From NCBI RefSeq assembly GCF_011397635.1, contig NC_064753.1, positions 36,747,822 to 36,811,821 on the forward strand: a stretch of 64,000 nucleotides of DNA, in the 5' to 3' direction. The notes beneath the pieces were generated by a model that saw nothing but the letters and a program-made list of their open reading frames with translations, had not been told where the DNA came from and ran no database searches. Below are positions 1 through 12,308 of this stretch, one piece after another; positions within the stretch are counted from its first letter, which is position 1; every line of letters starts with the position of its first letter. A program made the position numbers and the translations under genes. This DNA comes from Epinephelus fuscoguttatus (lineage: Eukaryota > Chordata > Actinopteri > Perciformes > Serranidae).

Positions 1-2680
1 AAGCAATAACATTCAGAGGGAGACTGATGCTGACTGTACTAGCCAAATCAGTGGCTAGTTGAATTGGAGCCAAATATAGCACAGAGAAGGATTTCCATTA
101 GGAGACTGTGATTAAAGCAAGAGAAGTGTCCACATATAATATCAAGACATCGCTCTGCAATACATTTTTTATTTCCAATTTGTCCTTGAACATGACCCAG
201 GGCGGGTAAAACTGCCTCATGTTGTGTACTACTGAATAATTCTGATTGCTAATGATTGTAAATGACTGCTGATGTGGGTTTGTCTATATCGTTAATGGGA
301 CAGAGTGATGACAAAGCTTGCCTTGCCAGTGACCCGAAGCCTTATATTAGCTTACTGACTCAACACTTCAGATGGAAATGGAGGCTTCAACCCCCAGCAA
401 GTCACATAACAACTGAGATGAGACGAAGAATTTTTGTTCACAAATATGAATGTGTTTACTAAAACATCTTTTTTTTTTTTCATTAAGCTGTTTCCCACTT
501 CTTACAGGGTGTAAATAGAAATAATAGAGTGTATCTATACTGACCATTCTACTTTAAAAATGATAGGGTCTCATAATAAAAACCAACTGTACATTTTTGA
601 ACGGCTCACATGTTTGTTTTTGTAACAATGACGGACATAGCATGAGGACAGACGTGATACAAGTGTCAGTTTAATCAAGGAAATAGTTTAAAGATACAAT
701 AAGGAACACGTCTTCAGAGTAACTCTGAAACGTGTCCCCAAAGCACCATGGGAAATTGAAATGTTACAGAGAGAAATCAGGAGTTAAGCACAATACAAAA
801 CCACATCTGAACATTGGTGAATAATCCATCCCTCGATCTTTATACAGCACTGAAGAGTGATATCTGTAAAAATGTACCTGAGGTAAGACAAAAACGAGAA
901 AAGTGAAGTTAAATCACAAGCGTGTATTTAAAGAAAAAGTCTGGTATTTTCCCACATTTTTCTTATTATCAGCAAATACCATTAGAAACCAAAATCAGCA
1001 ATCTGTTGGCCCTTTTCTCAGTATTTGGTAGCTTATTTGTGCATACTGAAGATGATCACTTTTTGTTTTATTTTGTTTAATTTAATTTATTTTAATTTAA
1101 TTTAATTTAATTTTGGTTGTGTTATTTTATTTTATACATTGTATTTTAATTTTTAAAACAGGTTACAATAATACAATTTTATATTTTAAAAAGTGCAGTA
1201 ACAGTTTATTTGGATAGTCCACCTACACATAATTTATTGAGTATTTTGTAATATTTCCACAATTTTACTGTTTTGCTCTGTCTGTAGATATTTATCTAAA
1301 GGGTATATGTGACAATTCACTACAGATTTTTAAACTTAAATTGTTCACATATACTCGATAGATAATTTTTTAAACATCTACAAAATAAAGCAAAGCAGTT
1401 GAATTGTTGAATCTCAGCTAACATGCTATTGAAATGTTACAAATACTCGACAAACTCTCTGTAGGCAGACTGTCCAAATAAAATGTTATCTAAAAGAGAC
1501 AAAGTAATTTCCCCAAACAGCTGGGCACTGTAGTTTTAAGCAAATGTTACTCAAACAGGAGTAAACAGTGCATTTGTTGGGGACTATTTTCGGCTGCGGA
1601 TGAATACACATTTGATACATATTGAACCATTGAGTGTTTAGAGCAGCAGGACAACGTAAAGTGCCCATGTTCTTTGTATTAAAGTAACATAGCATTTCTG
1701 TAACAGTTGGCTCACTGATGTGCTTTCCAATAGTTTGGGGGAAAAGTAAAAATAAATACTAAAATAAAGTAATATTATAACTCAGACATTGGCTGCACTT
1801 GTTGGTGGGGATATTGAAAGGTCCAGTGTGTAGGATTTAGGGGCATTTATTGGTAGAAATGGTATATAATATTCATAACTATGTTCTTATTAGTTTATAA
1901 TCACCTGAAATCAACTGTCTGCCATTTCGCTCTACAGTAGCCCAGAATGGACAAATGAAACACTGGCTTTAGAGAGGGCAGTTCACTTTTTTGTGTTTTT
2001 TGGGGTTTTTTTGCACTTTCATGACAGCCACCGTAGTTCTCCTACACACTTGGCACACGGGAAAAGTTTCAGTTCTGCAAACCCACCGCCAGAAGCCATT
2101 AAATCCCACACACTGGACCTTTAATTGTTGGTTTTGGTCTTTTCGTGGGATTTGACATGTAGATTATCACCAGCTTTATCCTAAAATAAAGAGACTGACT
2201 GAGAGGTCTCTGCTCACTGTAAAATATCAGGAGAAGCAGGCAGCATTTCAGAGGAGAACACAAATGTTTTGGAACAGCGTTGGATACAACCTCCTTAGCA
2301 ACGCTACGTCTCCCTCTCCATGTCTAATTATTGCATTGAATTTATGCCATTTCATTGCAAATGGAACAATCCATTGAGAACGCAGCAAACTAAAGCCCGC
2401 AGTGTGAGACCGCTTCAACACAGACAATGGAGAGTGGAGTGAATGAAAGCTTGTTGAGCATATCAAACAAACATTTTAATCAAATCACATAAGTCAAACT
2501 GTTTTGTTTGTATTCTGGTAACAGAATGTTTTTGAGTTCACCCTGTGGTTTTATACGTGTAGCTGGAGGGAACCACCTCTGTGGATATAGTAACAGACCA
2601 CACACTCTGACGATAGGGAGGATTTAGGTGTAGATAAAGTTTTAGGAGAAGGCCTTGGGGACAGTGGGGGAGAAGAAGGT
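1..2680. other. Intergenic, 3' flank of rs1
   Basis: No coding exon is recognisable here. The short open frames are AT-rich and lack splice sites or family similarity. The stretch holds a TTTAA-type low-complexity patch around 1077-1135 and a MITE at 1817-2122. Part of it is probably the rs1 3' UTR, since that gene stops at 2681 on the minus strand, but I could not fix its poly(A) site. Minus-strand AATAAA words occur (for example near 1206) without other support. Confidence 0.5.
1817..2122. mobile_element. MITE-like element with terminal inverted repeats
   Basis: The left end reads AAAGGTCCAGTGTGTAGGAT and the right end is its near-perfect inverse, ending ACACTGGACCTTT. The roughly 306-bp body has no coding capacity. 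Related, more degraded copies lie at about 13819-14121 and 41398-41694, each starting with a GTGTGTAGGATTTAG-like left end and closing with TAAATCC-TACACA-like sequence. This is a non-autonomous DNA element of a type common in teleost genomes. I did not identify a convincing target-site duplication. Confidence 0.6.
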
Positions 2681-5600
2681 TCAGATGCATTTGCTCATGC
2701 AGAGCAGCAGCTCCAGGCGCAGAGCGATGCGTGTGTGCCATCCGAGGGGGAGGATGCGGATGTAGCGTGCAACAATGGGGGGCCGTAGGAGGTTCTGCAC
2801 AGACGAGGAGCGGTCAGAGTTTCCATAAAACACCTGAGAGAGGGAGAGGAGCAAAAGGTCAGGATGGGTTCATTTAGATTTACAATAATACTGACTGAAA
2901 CTGTTATGTAATTAAAGTTACTATGGTTACTGCTAATAATATCAATAATGATTATAGCATATGGCTGCAGCAAACAATTATTTTCAAGACTTAAAAGATT
3001 GTTTGATTATGGAAATTGTTGGTGGCTAATTTCTTGTAAATTGACCCATTAAACTGCACAAGAGAGTAGAGATGAGATGATGCAATATTTCCTCAAGCTT
3101 CACATTTTGTCTGTGTCACATATATTCCACAGTTCAACTGACCCTGTTGTTTCCAGTCTGGTCTTTGTAATAGATCCAGTTGAGTTTTTCGTCTGTGCGG
3201 TACTGAACGCTGTACTTGGTGATCCACTCCTCAGCGTCACAGCGGCCCTGGGTGAGGATCCCTGACACCACCGTCACCTCCCTCAGGTCGATCTGCAGCC
3301 ACTGACTGCTGTCCTGGAACTTAGACAGCCAGGCACACCTGCAGGAGAAACACAAACACCGGGTGTGATGCAGCAGTTAAACATGGACACATGGTCCAGT
3401 TTGACCTGCTGATGTTTTCTCAGAGCAGATGGAGATGCATCATTACAGCTGGTTACAGACCTTTTACAGGTGTTATCAATAACATTAACAATGGCTCTGT
3501 TCTTTTCAACTGTACCAGTGAGCCATGATAATGTGACAGAGAGCTGGCATGCACAATATCAGGGCTAAGGGACTAAATGAAATTCGATAATCGTTAGTTT
3601 TATCATATACTCCTGTGCTTTTCTTATGTCTCATATGTCAAAATGTCTTCTGTGAAAAAGACCCGTTGCTTTGTTTATGATACCGAAACTGAACTTTTCA
3701 GAAAATATCTGATCAAAGAATTCCTAAATTGTTGATCAGTGTAAAGAGTTTGACTTCTTGGGTATAAAATTATATGCATCTTTTGCATCGTTGAGCCCAC
3801 AGAACAAGAGCCCTAGAGACTTCCACCAGCCGAGTGGATAACTTCCAGCGTAGAGTAGACGTCCGCTAACTTGAATGGAGATAAAATATTTAATTTTGTG
3901 GCTCTTCTAGACTTTCAAAACGTTATCGAACCTAATTGATCAAATCCAGATAGTCAGGGGCGTGGTCATAGCCCATTCTGGCTGTCATATGAAGGCAAAA
4001 TCTGGCCAGAATCAGGCCAAGTCTGTTATATAAATTTTGGGTATTTTTTAAAACTGAAGGCTACATTTTAATCAGTGCTCAAAAAGCATTGTTCCAAAAA
4101 ATACCATTTTTAAATATTTAGGGTGAGAGCTGTTGCACCCGGCTCTCACCATGAGGCTAATATTGGAAGAGAAAGAAAGAAAGAAAGAAAGAAATACTGT
4201 TTTCTATACAGAAAAAAATAGGTAAATAAAGTAACTACATTACCGAGGTGAGCTCGGTTGCACCTGTAACCACACCCAATAGTGATGTTATGGCTTCTTG
4301 AAGCACACCTGTACATCACAGAAGGCAGGTGAGAAGTGAAACCACTGATGGTCAGCAAACACGTGATTGTCAGAGGTATTGAATGTCTTTGTATAAAGCT
4401 GTATATAACATTTAAAGCATACTGTATCTGCGATTCAGAATCTGAGCTGGGATTGTCTGCATACGGCTCTCAACATGGAGGTGGCTGTGCCAACATGATC
4501 TCTTCCCCACTCGTCATATTTTCCTGCTTAGGCAGAAGCCTCCGGAGTTATTCAACAACAGCAACCATGCTGACAGAGCTAATGGCAGGGGCAAAAATCC
4601 CATTTCATAGTTGGGGGGGACAATAAACAGTAAAATTTTAGAGAATAATTCCAGGGGGGGACAAGGAAAAAAAGTTGTAGTCTGTCTTTTATACAGCATC
4701 TTTTACTGCAATTTGATGCTTTAATCTTCTCTCTATCTCTCCAACAGGCAGAGTGAATGTCTATACTAACTGAACTAAAACTAAAACTAAACATTTCCTG
4801 CAATTAAACAGGTAAAGTGGTTTATAAACAGTGTGCTGTGAGATCTGCCGCTGCGCACCTCACAACCGTGCGTAATAGTCGCACGTAATGACCGCTCCTC
4901 GTCTGCACGTCTTCGATGTTTGTCTCACTGACAGGAGGAGAGCCTACAGACAGGTACCCATACGAGCCGCTCCGCCACAACCGTGCGTAATAGTCACGCG
5001 TATTGACCGCTCCTTGTCAGTTAGACTGCGTGTCTTTCATGTTTGTCTCACTGACAGGTGGAGAGCCTACAGACAGGTACCCATTGCTCCGCCACTGACT
5101 GCTCTTGTCCTGTCCTCTCCCTCTTCTTTCTCTCCTGTCCTCTCTGACTATCACTAAACTCTGAGCTTAATCATTAGCTTTTAGCTTAGCAGCACTCGTA
5201 ATTGAGTAGGCTTTTGAACAATGCAGAAGAAATGTTGCAGACAGTTTATATTATCAGCCTGTGCCTGGGGCTTGTTGTAACAGTAAATGGGATGTGTTGT
5301 AACTTGTGTAAGTTAAACTGTGTCTGTGTGAGTGAACATCTTACCCTGCGATGCGCGATGTGGGCAGCGGTTCCAGCCACACGCTGCTACTGCTGCCAAG
5401 CAGCCCCGCCCGTTGGAAAGAGTGTGGGATATACCACTACTAGGAATGGGAGGGGACTAAATCTTTTAAGATTTAAATAGCACATTATTGTGCGATTATA
5501 ATGAGTACCGCTTACATTGTGCTGTTAATAAATACTACTGCATTGTTCAAAAATTATTAATTGTGTCTCAAATGATTCTGGGGGGGGACAGCTTTACTGA

Positions 5601-8600
5601 GGGGGGAGTCATGTCCCCCCTGTCCCCTCCGGGATTTCCGCCCCTGGCTAATGGTGTTAACACTGGGGAGGGGGGTGACCGAAGGCTGGGCTATTGTGCC
5701 ACTGTGTGAGCAAAGTGCAGAACAGCGGCAGACAGTTAGCTAGTGGGATACACACACAGGGACTCACATGCAAGAACATGCACACGGGGTCTACCGAAAC
5801 ACTCAACAGAGGGGCTTAGATTACAGCACACACAGAGGTAGCATGGCTTCATTCTCTGCCCAGGATGCCATTACTCTATCTTTACACACCAAATAGTGCT
5901 TTGCCGTTATATTATTGTTCTGAATGTCGTACACAGATCCTTTAAAATTGGAGGTGAGAAAAACAATGTAAAAACAGATCAGAGCCTTCAACACTGAGTC
6001 TACCAGCTCCTCAGAGTCTGCAGTTTTATTTAGCAAATCTATTCTTGCATCGCTTGTCTTATTTATATCTTAATGTTTTAAAGCAAGAGCATATGGGCAT
6101 GTCGACCTTAGCAAATGCACTTTACATAATGAGAAATGGGTTACATCTTTCTCTTTGACTGCATTTTTGACTGCTGTTAGACAGACACCACAGATGGCAC
6201 ACACCCAGACATTTGTTTATTAGGGTTAGAACAGTCGGCAACATCCTGGCAAAAATCTCAGCATTTTTTTGCGAGAGATTAAAAATATATGCAGCTTTAT
6301 AACTGCATACATTTTGTTTAAAATCTGTTTTGTTTTTGCGAGCAGAAAGGTCTATGTGTTGGGCTGCACCTACCCAAAGCCTTGGCTGTTGAGCCGGGCC
6401 TTGCTCGGGAGCCACGAGGAGAACCAGCCGGTGTACTGGTCCTGGTTGGAGCAGGTGATCTGGTCTGGACTCACCGATCCGGCCTCGAAGCCCAGAGGCT
6501 TGTGGTACGGACACTCTGCAGGAGGATCAGAGACAGAGTTATAAAACAGAGGTCTTAATTTAAATCTCTTTTGTTAATGTGACTGTTTTTAAAGGCCCCC
6601 TGGTCACACGGATTTCAAGGTCACCACCCCGACAGAGAAGTCCACAAACATGTCTGCCAACAGCTGAGCAATAAAAACACTGAAATGCGACCACCGATAT
6701 AACCTTTTCTAGGTGCTTAATTCTCCATCTTTTCATCCTTTCTCTCCCTCTCCATCCTCACACCCTCCTGCTCCCAAAGCCCCCGCTGTTAGCAGACCCA
6801 GTGTGACCCATATCCCATCCTAAAAGCCTGCAGTTTAATTCTCCACAGTGAGAGATCAGCGATGTCCATTAGGGTGGCAGGCGGACAGATGGCCATGTTC
6901 TACTCTCCACAGCTTTGTTGCTCCTATATTTTGATCTGTCAATCTGCCCTCTCACTTCCACTAAAAAACACATGAGCACAAGTCCTTTGTTGACTTAGTA
7001 AATGCACATTATAAAAACATAAACCAGGGAGACGAGAGAGCTGCACACAAGTTTTTTTTTATCCTAAAGACTCAGATGTAACATCAGCTGAGGATATGTA
7101 GAGCAAACCTGCTGCGCTTTTGTTTACTACTGGCTGAAGCGTATCTGGCACAGGGTCACATCCTGTCTAATCCCAGTATTACAACGCATACAGCAGCGGC
7201 AGCAACGCCTGTGTGAGTCAGGAGATAAGTGTTTACATAACAGTAATGCGAGTGACTCTATAGTCCTCCCTAATGTATTTCAAGAGTAGAATAAAAATAT
7301 TCAGATGGCTGCATTAATGGTAAACCCCGAGAGGTGAGACACAGTGAAACTGAGGTGAAAGAAAGTCTGAGGCCGCTCAGGAAAGTCTGTCTCACTCATC
7401 ATTTATCATCACCAGGTCCATGTCGTGGTAATTACTGGTTTCTGTGATTGTGCAATCGCCACAGTCTATTACGAGCCCTGTAATCTGAGCATCATGTTCT
7501 GAGATAATGAATATCTGCTGAACTTCTTTCTCCTCTCCGTCACCCGTTGCCATGTGATTTGTGGCTCAGCTGACTCACATTGATTCACCAAGGAAAACCC
7601 TTTCACCGTTCACTGTACATCAGCTCTGTTTTTCTCTTCTCTTCAAGTCTGACATGATTCAAGTCTGATCTTTATGTCTCAGGCCCAGTGAGGCTGCCAT
7701 CAGTCATGTTTGTTTGTGTGTTGCTTTGTAGAGAGATCTCAAAAACTTTCAGAGATTTGGCACAAAGTTTAGCCCCAGTCCTTAAAGTGATTTGGGAAAA
7801 ATGGAGATTTCCATCTGCAGATGAATGTGACAGGAAATGATCAAAAGCTCCACACCAGCTTCTAATGGATTATTTTGACAAGTGCTACGTCCAAGTACAA
7901 GAATTAACGAAAACAATCTGCCACATGTGTCCCATGATTGTCTTTATTGTGTGAGCTCTGATGCAGATGCAGACCACATTTTCTATTACTGACACATAAA
8001 TTTAGAGGATGCAGTGTTTCTGTTTCTTTTCATGGCTCCATCTGCATCATCTACTCTGAGGATGTCCAGTGGAGCATGTCCACCCTGTGGCGTCAAATCT
8101 GGAGTCTAATGCACTCATGCATGTACATGTACATACAGAGATTCCCCTTCTCTCCATCACACAAGAAATCTCTCCATCCATCTACATTATAAAGCTTAAA
8201 TTGTCTGTCATATAGTCAGCTCATTTAAATATTTTTTTCAAGAAAAATGCAACAAATTTGGTGGTTTCAGCCTCTCATTTACTTTGTGTTATATTATAGT
8301 ACAATGACTTTTTTGAAATTCATAAATAAAACTAATTAAAAAATTAATCCATGAATGGACTACATTTTTGGCAGATTACAGGAGCTGTTTGTGATATTCA
8401 GAGCATATCTATGATTTAGAGTCTGAGCCAGGATTGCCTGCACACGGCTCTCAACATGGAGGTGGCTGTGCCAACATGATCTCTTCCCCACTCGTCATAT
8501 TTTCCTGCTTAGGCAGAAGCCTCCGGAGTTATTCAAATGATGCAGGGAGTAGCCTTTTGTGTTCTTGACGCGGAAGGGGTCAGCAGTACGAAGGGATCGA

Positions 8601-9260
8601 TGGTTAGGTTTAGGCAACAAAACTGCTTGGTAATGGTTAGGAAAAGTTTGTGGATGTCACTACAAAACACCTGACTTTGAGTGGCACAAATGCTGCAATG
8701 CTGCTGTTTGTTGATTTTGAACACCAGTCTCCTAGGTCAAAGTCCAGTGTTTGCTGGACCTATCCACATCCCCTCTTGCACGCCCTGAGTGGGTTTTCAC
8801 TATCTTTCTCTAAACTATATCTGTTGCTCTGAGAGTCAAAATAATGATGTGTTGGTGGGAGGCTCAATACGACATCTCACACAGATGCAAAAGAGTGCCT
8901 GTGGTGCCACTATATTGACACACCACCAAAGCAGTGTCCTTGACATTCTGGGAGTGAGACCAGGCTGGCCGAGCCGGTGTGAGCAGCTAATGGTACAAAC
9001 AGCATGAGCAGTGCTAACAACAGCAACAGTGCTGACAGGGCTAACAGTGTAAACATGGGGGGAACCAGAGGGTGGGTGTTACACTTCCACATTAACATCG
9101 TTCCACCACTGTGGGTCAGGTCGGCATTCGCAGTAACCACTGCATGAGCACAGTGCAGGGCACCAGCAACTGGCTAACCAGTGGGATATGCACACAGGGA
9201 CTCACATGCACATGCTGCTAAACTGTCAACCATAACAAAGAACAGATAAGCTTGGATTAC

Positions 9261-9301
<41 letters not shown>

Positions 9302-10726
9302 AGCGTGACTTCATTCTCTGCTCAGGACACCACTACTCCACCATATCTTGACATAGCACAGAGTGGTTTGCTGCCATATTAATGCTCTGGATGTCACATA
9401 CAGCTCACATAATTAAAGTAATAAATAGTTGCAGTCATGCTGCCTTGTACACTAGATTGCCAGCAGGTTGAACAGTCGCACATGGAGCATATGATTTTCA
9501 TCCTCGTCCACTCTCAGTCAGCTGAGGTTGGCATGTTAATTAACTGAATCCAACACTGCCATCACACTTTAGCCCGGGTCACAAGTACTATTATTAGTGT
9601 AATGAGTCCATTTGATCATCTAATCAACAAGACACTTTACTAGTGTGTCAAAGAGTGGTCTCAATTAGAAAATGAGCAAATCTGTGCTCAGTGTGAAGTA
9701 AAGTGCACATGTGATGTGAAATCCATCATGAATGGACAAAATGTCAGTTTGAGATTAAAGTGCACTGAATTAAAACCATTCATTTTTTCCCCACTAATGA
9801 ATGGGTGTATTTTTAAGTAAGTCACGGGTTACTGGTACAAATAACAGTCTTTTTTTTATTTATTTTTTCAGAGGGAGGACTGTATTTGATGGTTCCTACC
9901 TGGCATGCAGTCTGTCCCTCGCACCATTGAAGAGCCAGTCCCAATGGAGGAAGACTCAGTCGGGGTTGCTCCTTCTTCACACTCACATTTGCAAGACCTG
10001 CTGGTCCACGCCTCAGACACTCCCACCTCATGTAAGCACACAGAAACAACACTGAAGGATGCAATCCAAAACAGTGTCTAAAATACTAAAAATACGAATC
10101 CCATTATTTTAACAGTACAGCTGTTTTGCAAACGAAAATGTAAAAATAAGTTTCATGGATGACTGAAGAGGCTGAACCCTCTAGTATTGTTTTTTTTCCA
10201 GTGAATCATTTGACATTGACCAATGTCAACTGGAGAAAGATTGCTTAACATCAAGCTGAAATGTCTCTGGTGTGGCTGATCTAAATGTGTTTTTTTTTTA
10301 AAAAAAAAATCTGTGGACTTCATATTATGCAAACACTGCTGATTTTAACTCTCTAAAAGTTCATTAATCTCTGACATTTTTTCTGAGGTTTCTTCTTACC
10401 TCCTGAGCGTGACTGCTGATGAAGACTGTTCAGTCAGATGGAAAGAAAACACAGAGGAGGGGGGAAAAGACACGGTAGTCACCCACATTAGCAAATAAAA
10501 TCTGTGCATCAATCTGTCAATTTACCACAATAAGATAGGTAAAACAAACAAACAAACAAACAAACACAATACATAGAGAATCAAGTATGATGTAACCAAA
10601 GAAAAATCCTGGATGTCTTCACAACTCAACGGCAGCACAAAGTGAAAAGAGTGTTAAGACAGAAATCGTACCGTTAGCTCCCAGAAGGAGCAGGGCCAGC
10701 AGGAAACGCTGTGCGTAGAGACTCAT
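2681..10726 (-). CDS. rs1: Retinoschisin (RS1), six coding exons, complete
   Basis: Secreted discoidin-domain protein; in mammals it forms disulfide-linked octamers on photoreceptor and bipolar cells and maintains retinal layering. Minus-strand exons in coding order: 10672-10726, 10400-10425, 9900-10026, 6374-6515, 3143-3338, 2681-2833. All joins are GT-AG and in frame, giving 232 aa (human 224). Exons of 26, 142 and 196 bp match the human exon sizes as I know them. The N-terminus is a hydrophobic signal peptide ([16 protein letters not shown]). The Rs1 domain cysteines are present: SCKCEC near residues 39-43 and C67. The discoidin domain spans C71-C227, with C118/C150 and the terminal C231 that pairs between subunits. 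[16 protein letters not shown] and [10 protein letters not shown] are close to identical to mammals. Exon 3 carries about seven extra codons, which accounts for most of the added length. Introns hold a nested hAT element and two copies of an older repeat. Confidence 0.96.
4171..4194. repeat. (GAAA)n microsatellite
   Basis: Simple tandem GAAA repeat in the intron between rs1 coding exons 4 and 5. Confidence 0.8.
4415..5945. repeat. Older interspersed repeat, copy A (interrupted)
   Basis: The left part (4415-4577) matches 8400-8535 and 9014-9040, sharing the words ACGGCTCTCAACATGGAGG and GCAGAAGCCTCCGGAGTTAT. The right part (5655-5945) matches about 9050-9410, sharing GGGACTCACATGCA and TTCATTCTCTGC. 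The two parts are separated by the hAT element at 4586-5646. Compared with copy B, this copy lacks about 480 bp after the shared GAGTTATTCAA. No coding capacity was recognised and the family is unknown to me. Confidence 0.65.
4586..5646. mobile_element. Non-autonomous hAT-like transposon inserted into an older repeat
   Basis: The element starts CAGGGGC and ends GCCCCTG, a hAT-type terminal inverted repeat. It is flanked by a perfect 8-bp duplication GCTAATGG at 4578-4585 and 5647-5654. The 1061-bp body encodes no transposase. Inside it, about 4850-5095 is a diverged tandem pair (unit about 120 bp) sharing TGTTTGTCTCACTGACAGG and GAGAGCCTACAGACAGGTAC. The flanking sequence is copy A of an interspersed repeat also present uninterrupted at 8400-9410, so the insertion is younger than that repeat. 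Confidence 0.85.
8400..9410. repeat. Older interspersed repeat, copy B (uninterrupted by hAT)
   Basis: Second copy of the repeat described at 4415-5945, in the intron between rs1 coding exons 3 and 4. It is continuous where copy A carries the hAT insertion (around 9040). It contains a segment of about 480 bp (8536-9013) that copy A lacks. A (CA)n tract expands an internal ACACAC stretch also present, shorter, in copy A. Confidence 0.65.
9262..9298. repeat. (CA)n microsatellite
   Basis: About 18 CA units, lying inside copy B of the interspersed repeat. The corresponding site in copy A has only a few units, so this expansion followed duplication of the repeat. Confidence 0.85.
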
Positions 10727-10798
10727 CTTCCAACCTGCTCCAAACCAGACGACACCGACTGTAGACTGAGCAACCACCCCAGCAGCAATAGACAGGCT

Positions 10799-10813
10799 GG
10801 ATTACAATAATCT
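10799..10813. promoter_or_regulatory. Paired OTX/CRX-like sites upstream of rs1
   Basis: GGATTA (10799-10804, TAATCC on the rs1 strand) and TAATCT (10808-10813) lie about 75-90 bp upstream of the rs1 start codon in opposite orientations. OTX2 and CRX, the photoreceptor K50 homeodomain factors, bind TAATCC/T, and mammalian RS1 is known to respond to CRX. Six-base sites are frequent by chance, so only their pairing and position support them. Confidence 0.35.
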
Positions 10814-11017
10814 CCACGGGACACTAATGGCCTTACCTAATGCCATCCTTATCTGACAAAGCCCCTCCTACAGCTGTTCACCCACCACCATCAACACCAT
10901 CAACGACCACCACACAGTGTGAAGAGCACTGCACAGCCGCAGGGGTCAAGTCAAAAATTCTGCGGAAAAAAACAAAGCCAGAGAGGTCAATCGGATATAT
11001 GACATGATTTGGGTTGC

Positions 11018-11042
11018 GTGTGTGTGTGTGTGTGTGTGTGTG
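11018..11042. repeat. (TG)n microsatellite
   Basis: About 12 TG units in the rs1 upstream flank. Confidence 0.8.
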
Positions 11043-11739
11043 CAAGAGAGTGGGAGAGAGAGGTCTGCAGGGTGGTGACGGCTAATGCTGGGCCTTGTGA
11101 TCCATATGATTGACCAGAAGGTCGACTTTTCTGTGACAGTACAGCTCTCCTTGTATTTGCTGCATCTAAAAAAAGAAAGAAAGAAAGACAGAAATATGAA
11201 ATAAAGGAGATGAAAATGTTCAGTTGAGCCAAACTGATAAAGCAGCTGATATTAGCTTTATGAAGATATAAAGGTATATGTTGGATGATACACGGTAACA
11301 AAAAATTACTTCTAAAAACATATACATCTGCAGTAATTTAGAAACACTGACAATGTTATTTAAAAAGCTGATACACTGTAATTGGTTGATTCTTTTTTTA
11401 ATCTTCAAACCATAGTTTATTCAGGGAAAATTAACTGAGCATTAAACCCTTTTAAAGCAATGCTCTGTGTTCACATTCAGTGAGCTAGAAGGCTACACAT
11501 ACATGATGGTAATCACAATAAAATGATGAAAAAGTCCATAAAAACAAATAACTAGCAGCAACATCTATCAAGAATTAAAACAGCAATAAAAAATAGTGAA
11601 AGGACGAAAAATTAAATAATGAAAACAAAATCTGCTATAAATGAAGGATACATAACAACAATAAAAACAATTAAAAAAATGATCATATCCGTCAATTTAC
11701 CAAGGCAGGAACACTGTAAAATAACCATATCATCTAGCA

Positions 11740-12074
11740 CAGTGGTTCCCAACTGGTGGGTCATGGTCCAAAAGTGGCTCAATCTCACTCATGGACTGCA
11801 AGTGACTTGAATGTGACGAGTTTGAAAGTGCTTAAAGAGTCAACACACTTTACTTTGAAGTACAGTGAATTTGCGGCACACAGCTTTTATTTTGAAGTGC
11901 CGTCTCCTGTTGTAGAGTAAGTAACTAATGGACAGCTACTTGACAGAGATACAAAACTAGCTCGACAACATGGCAAACACAAGTATGACGCTGAATGTAT
12001 TAAACTGTGTGGACCTTGGACTAATGACAGAGGAGAAATTCGGACTCTGTGGCTGGACCAGTCGGGAACCACTG
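11740..12074. mobile_element. Small non-autonomous hAT element with perfect 8-bp duplication
   Basis: A 335-bp element with ends CAGTGGTTCCCAACTGG and, inverted at the right, CAGTGGTTCCCGACTGG. The flanks carry the identical octamer ATCTAGCA at 11732-11739 and 12075-12082. Both the terminal CAGTGGTTCCC word and the octamer duplication are diagnostic of hAT elements. No transposase frame is present. Confidence 0.88.
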
Positions 12075-12140
12075 ATCTAGCATACACTTCAACTGATCTA
12101 CTGACACATACCTGCCTAAGTTCAATACTTCTTGTAACTT

Positions 12141-12308
12141 AAATTGGTGTGAAAGAACAAAAAGCTAATTTATCAGGGTCAGTACTGATCTGAGGAGTTT
12201 CAGTGTGTGTGAATATCAAAAGATTTAATTAAATTGGTGTGAAAGAACAAAAAGCTAATTTATCAGGGTCAGTACTGATCTGAGGAGTTTCAGTGTGTGT
12301 GAATATCA
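12141..12308. repeat. Exact 78-bp direct duplication, 90-bp spacing
   Basis: Bases 12141-12218 and 12231-12308 are identical over 78 bp. Both begin AAATTGGTGTGAAAGAAC and end GTGTGTGAATATCA. The perfect match indicates a very recent duplication or an assembly artefact. No feature of known function overlaps it. Confidence 0.85.
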
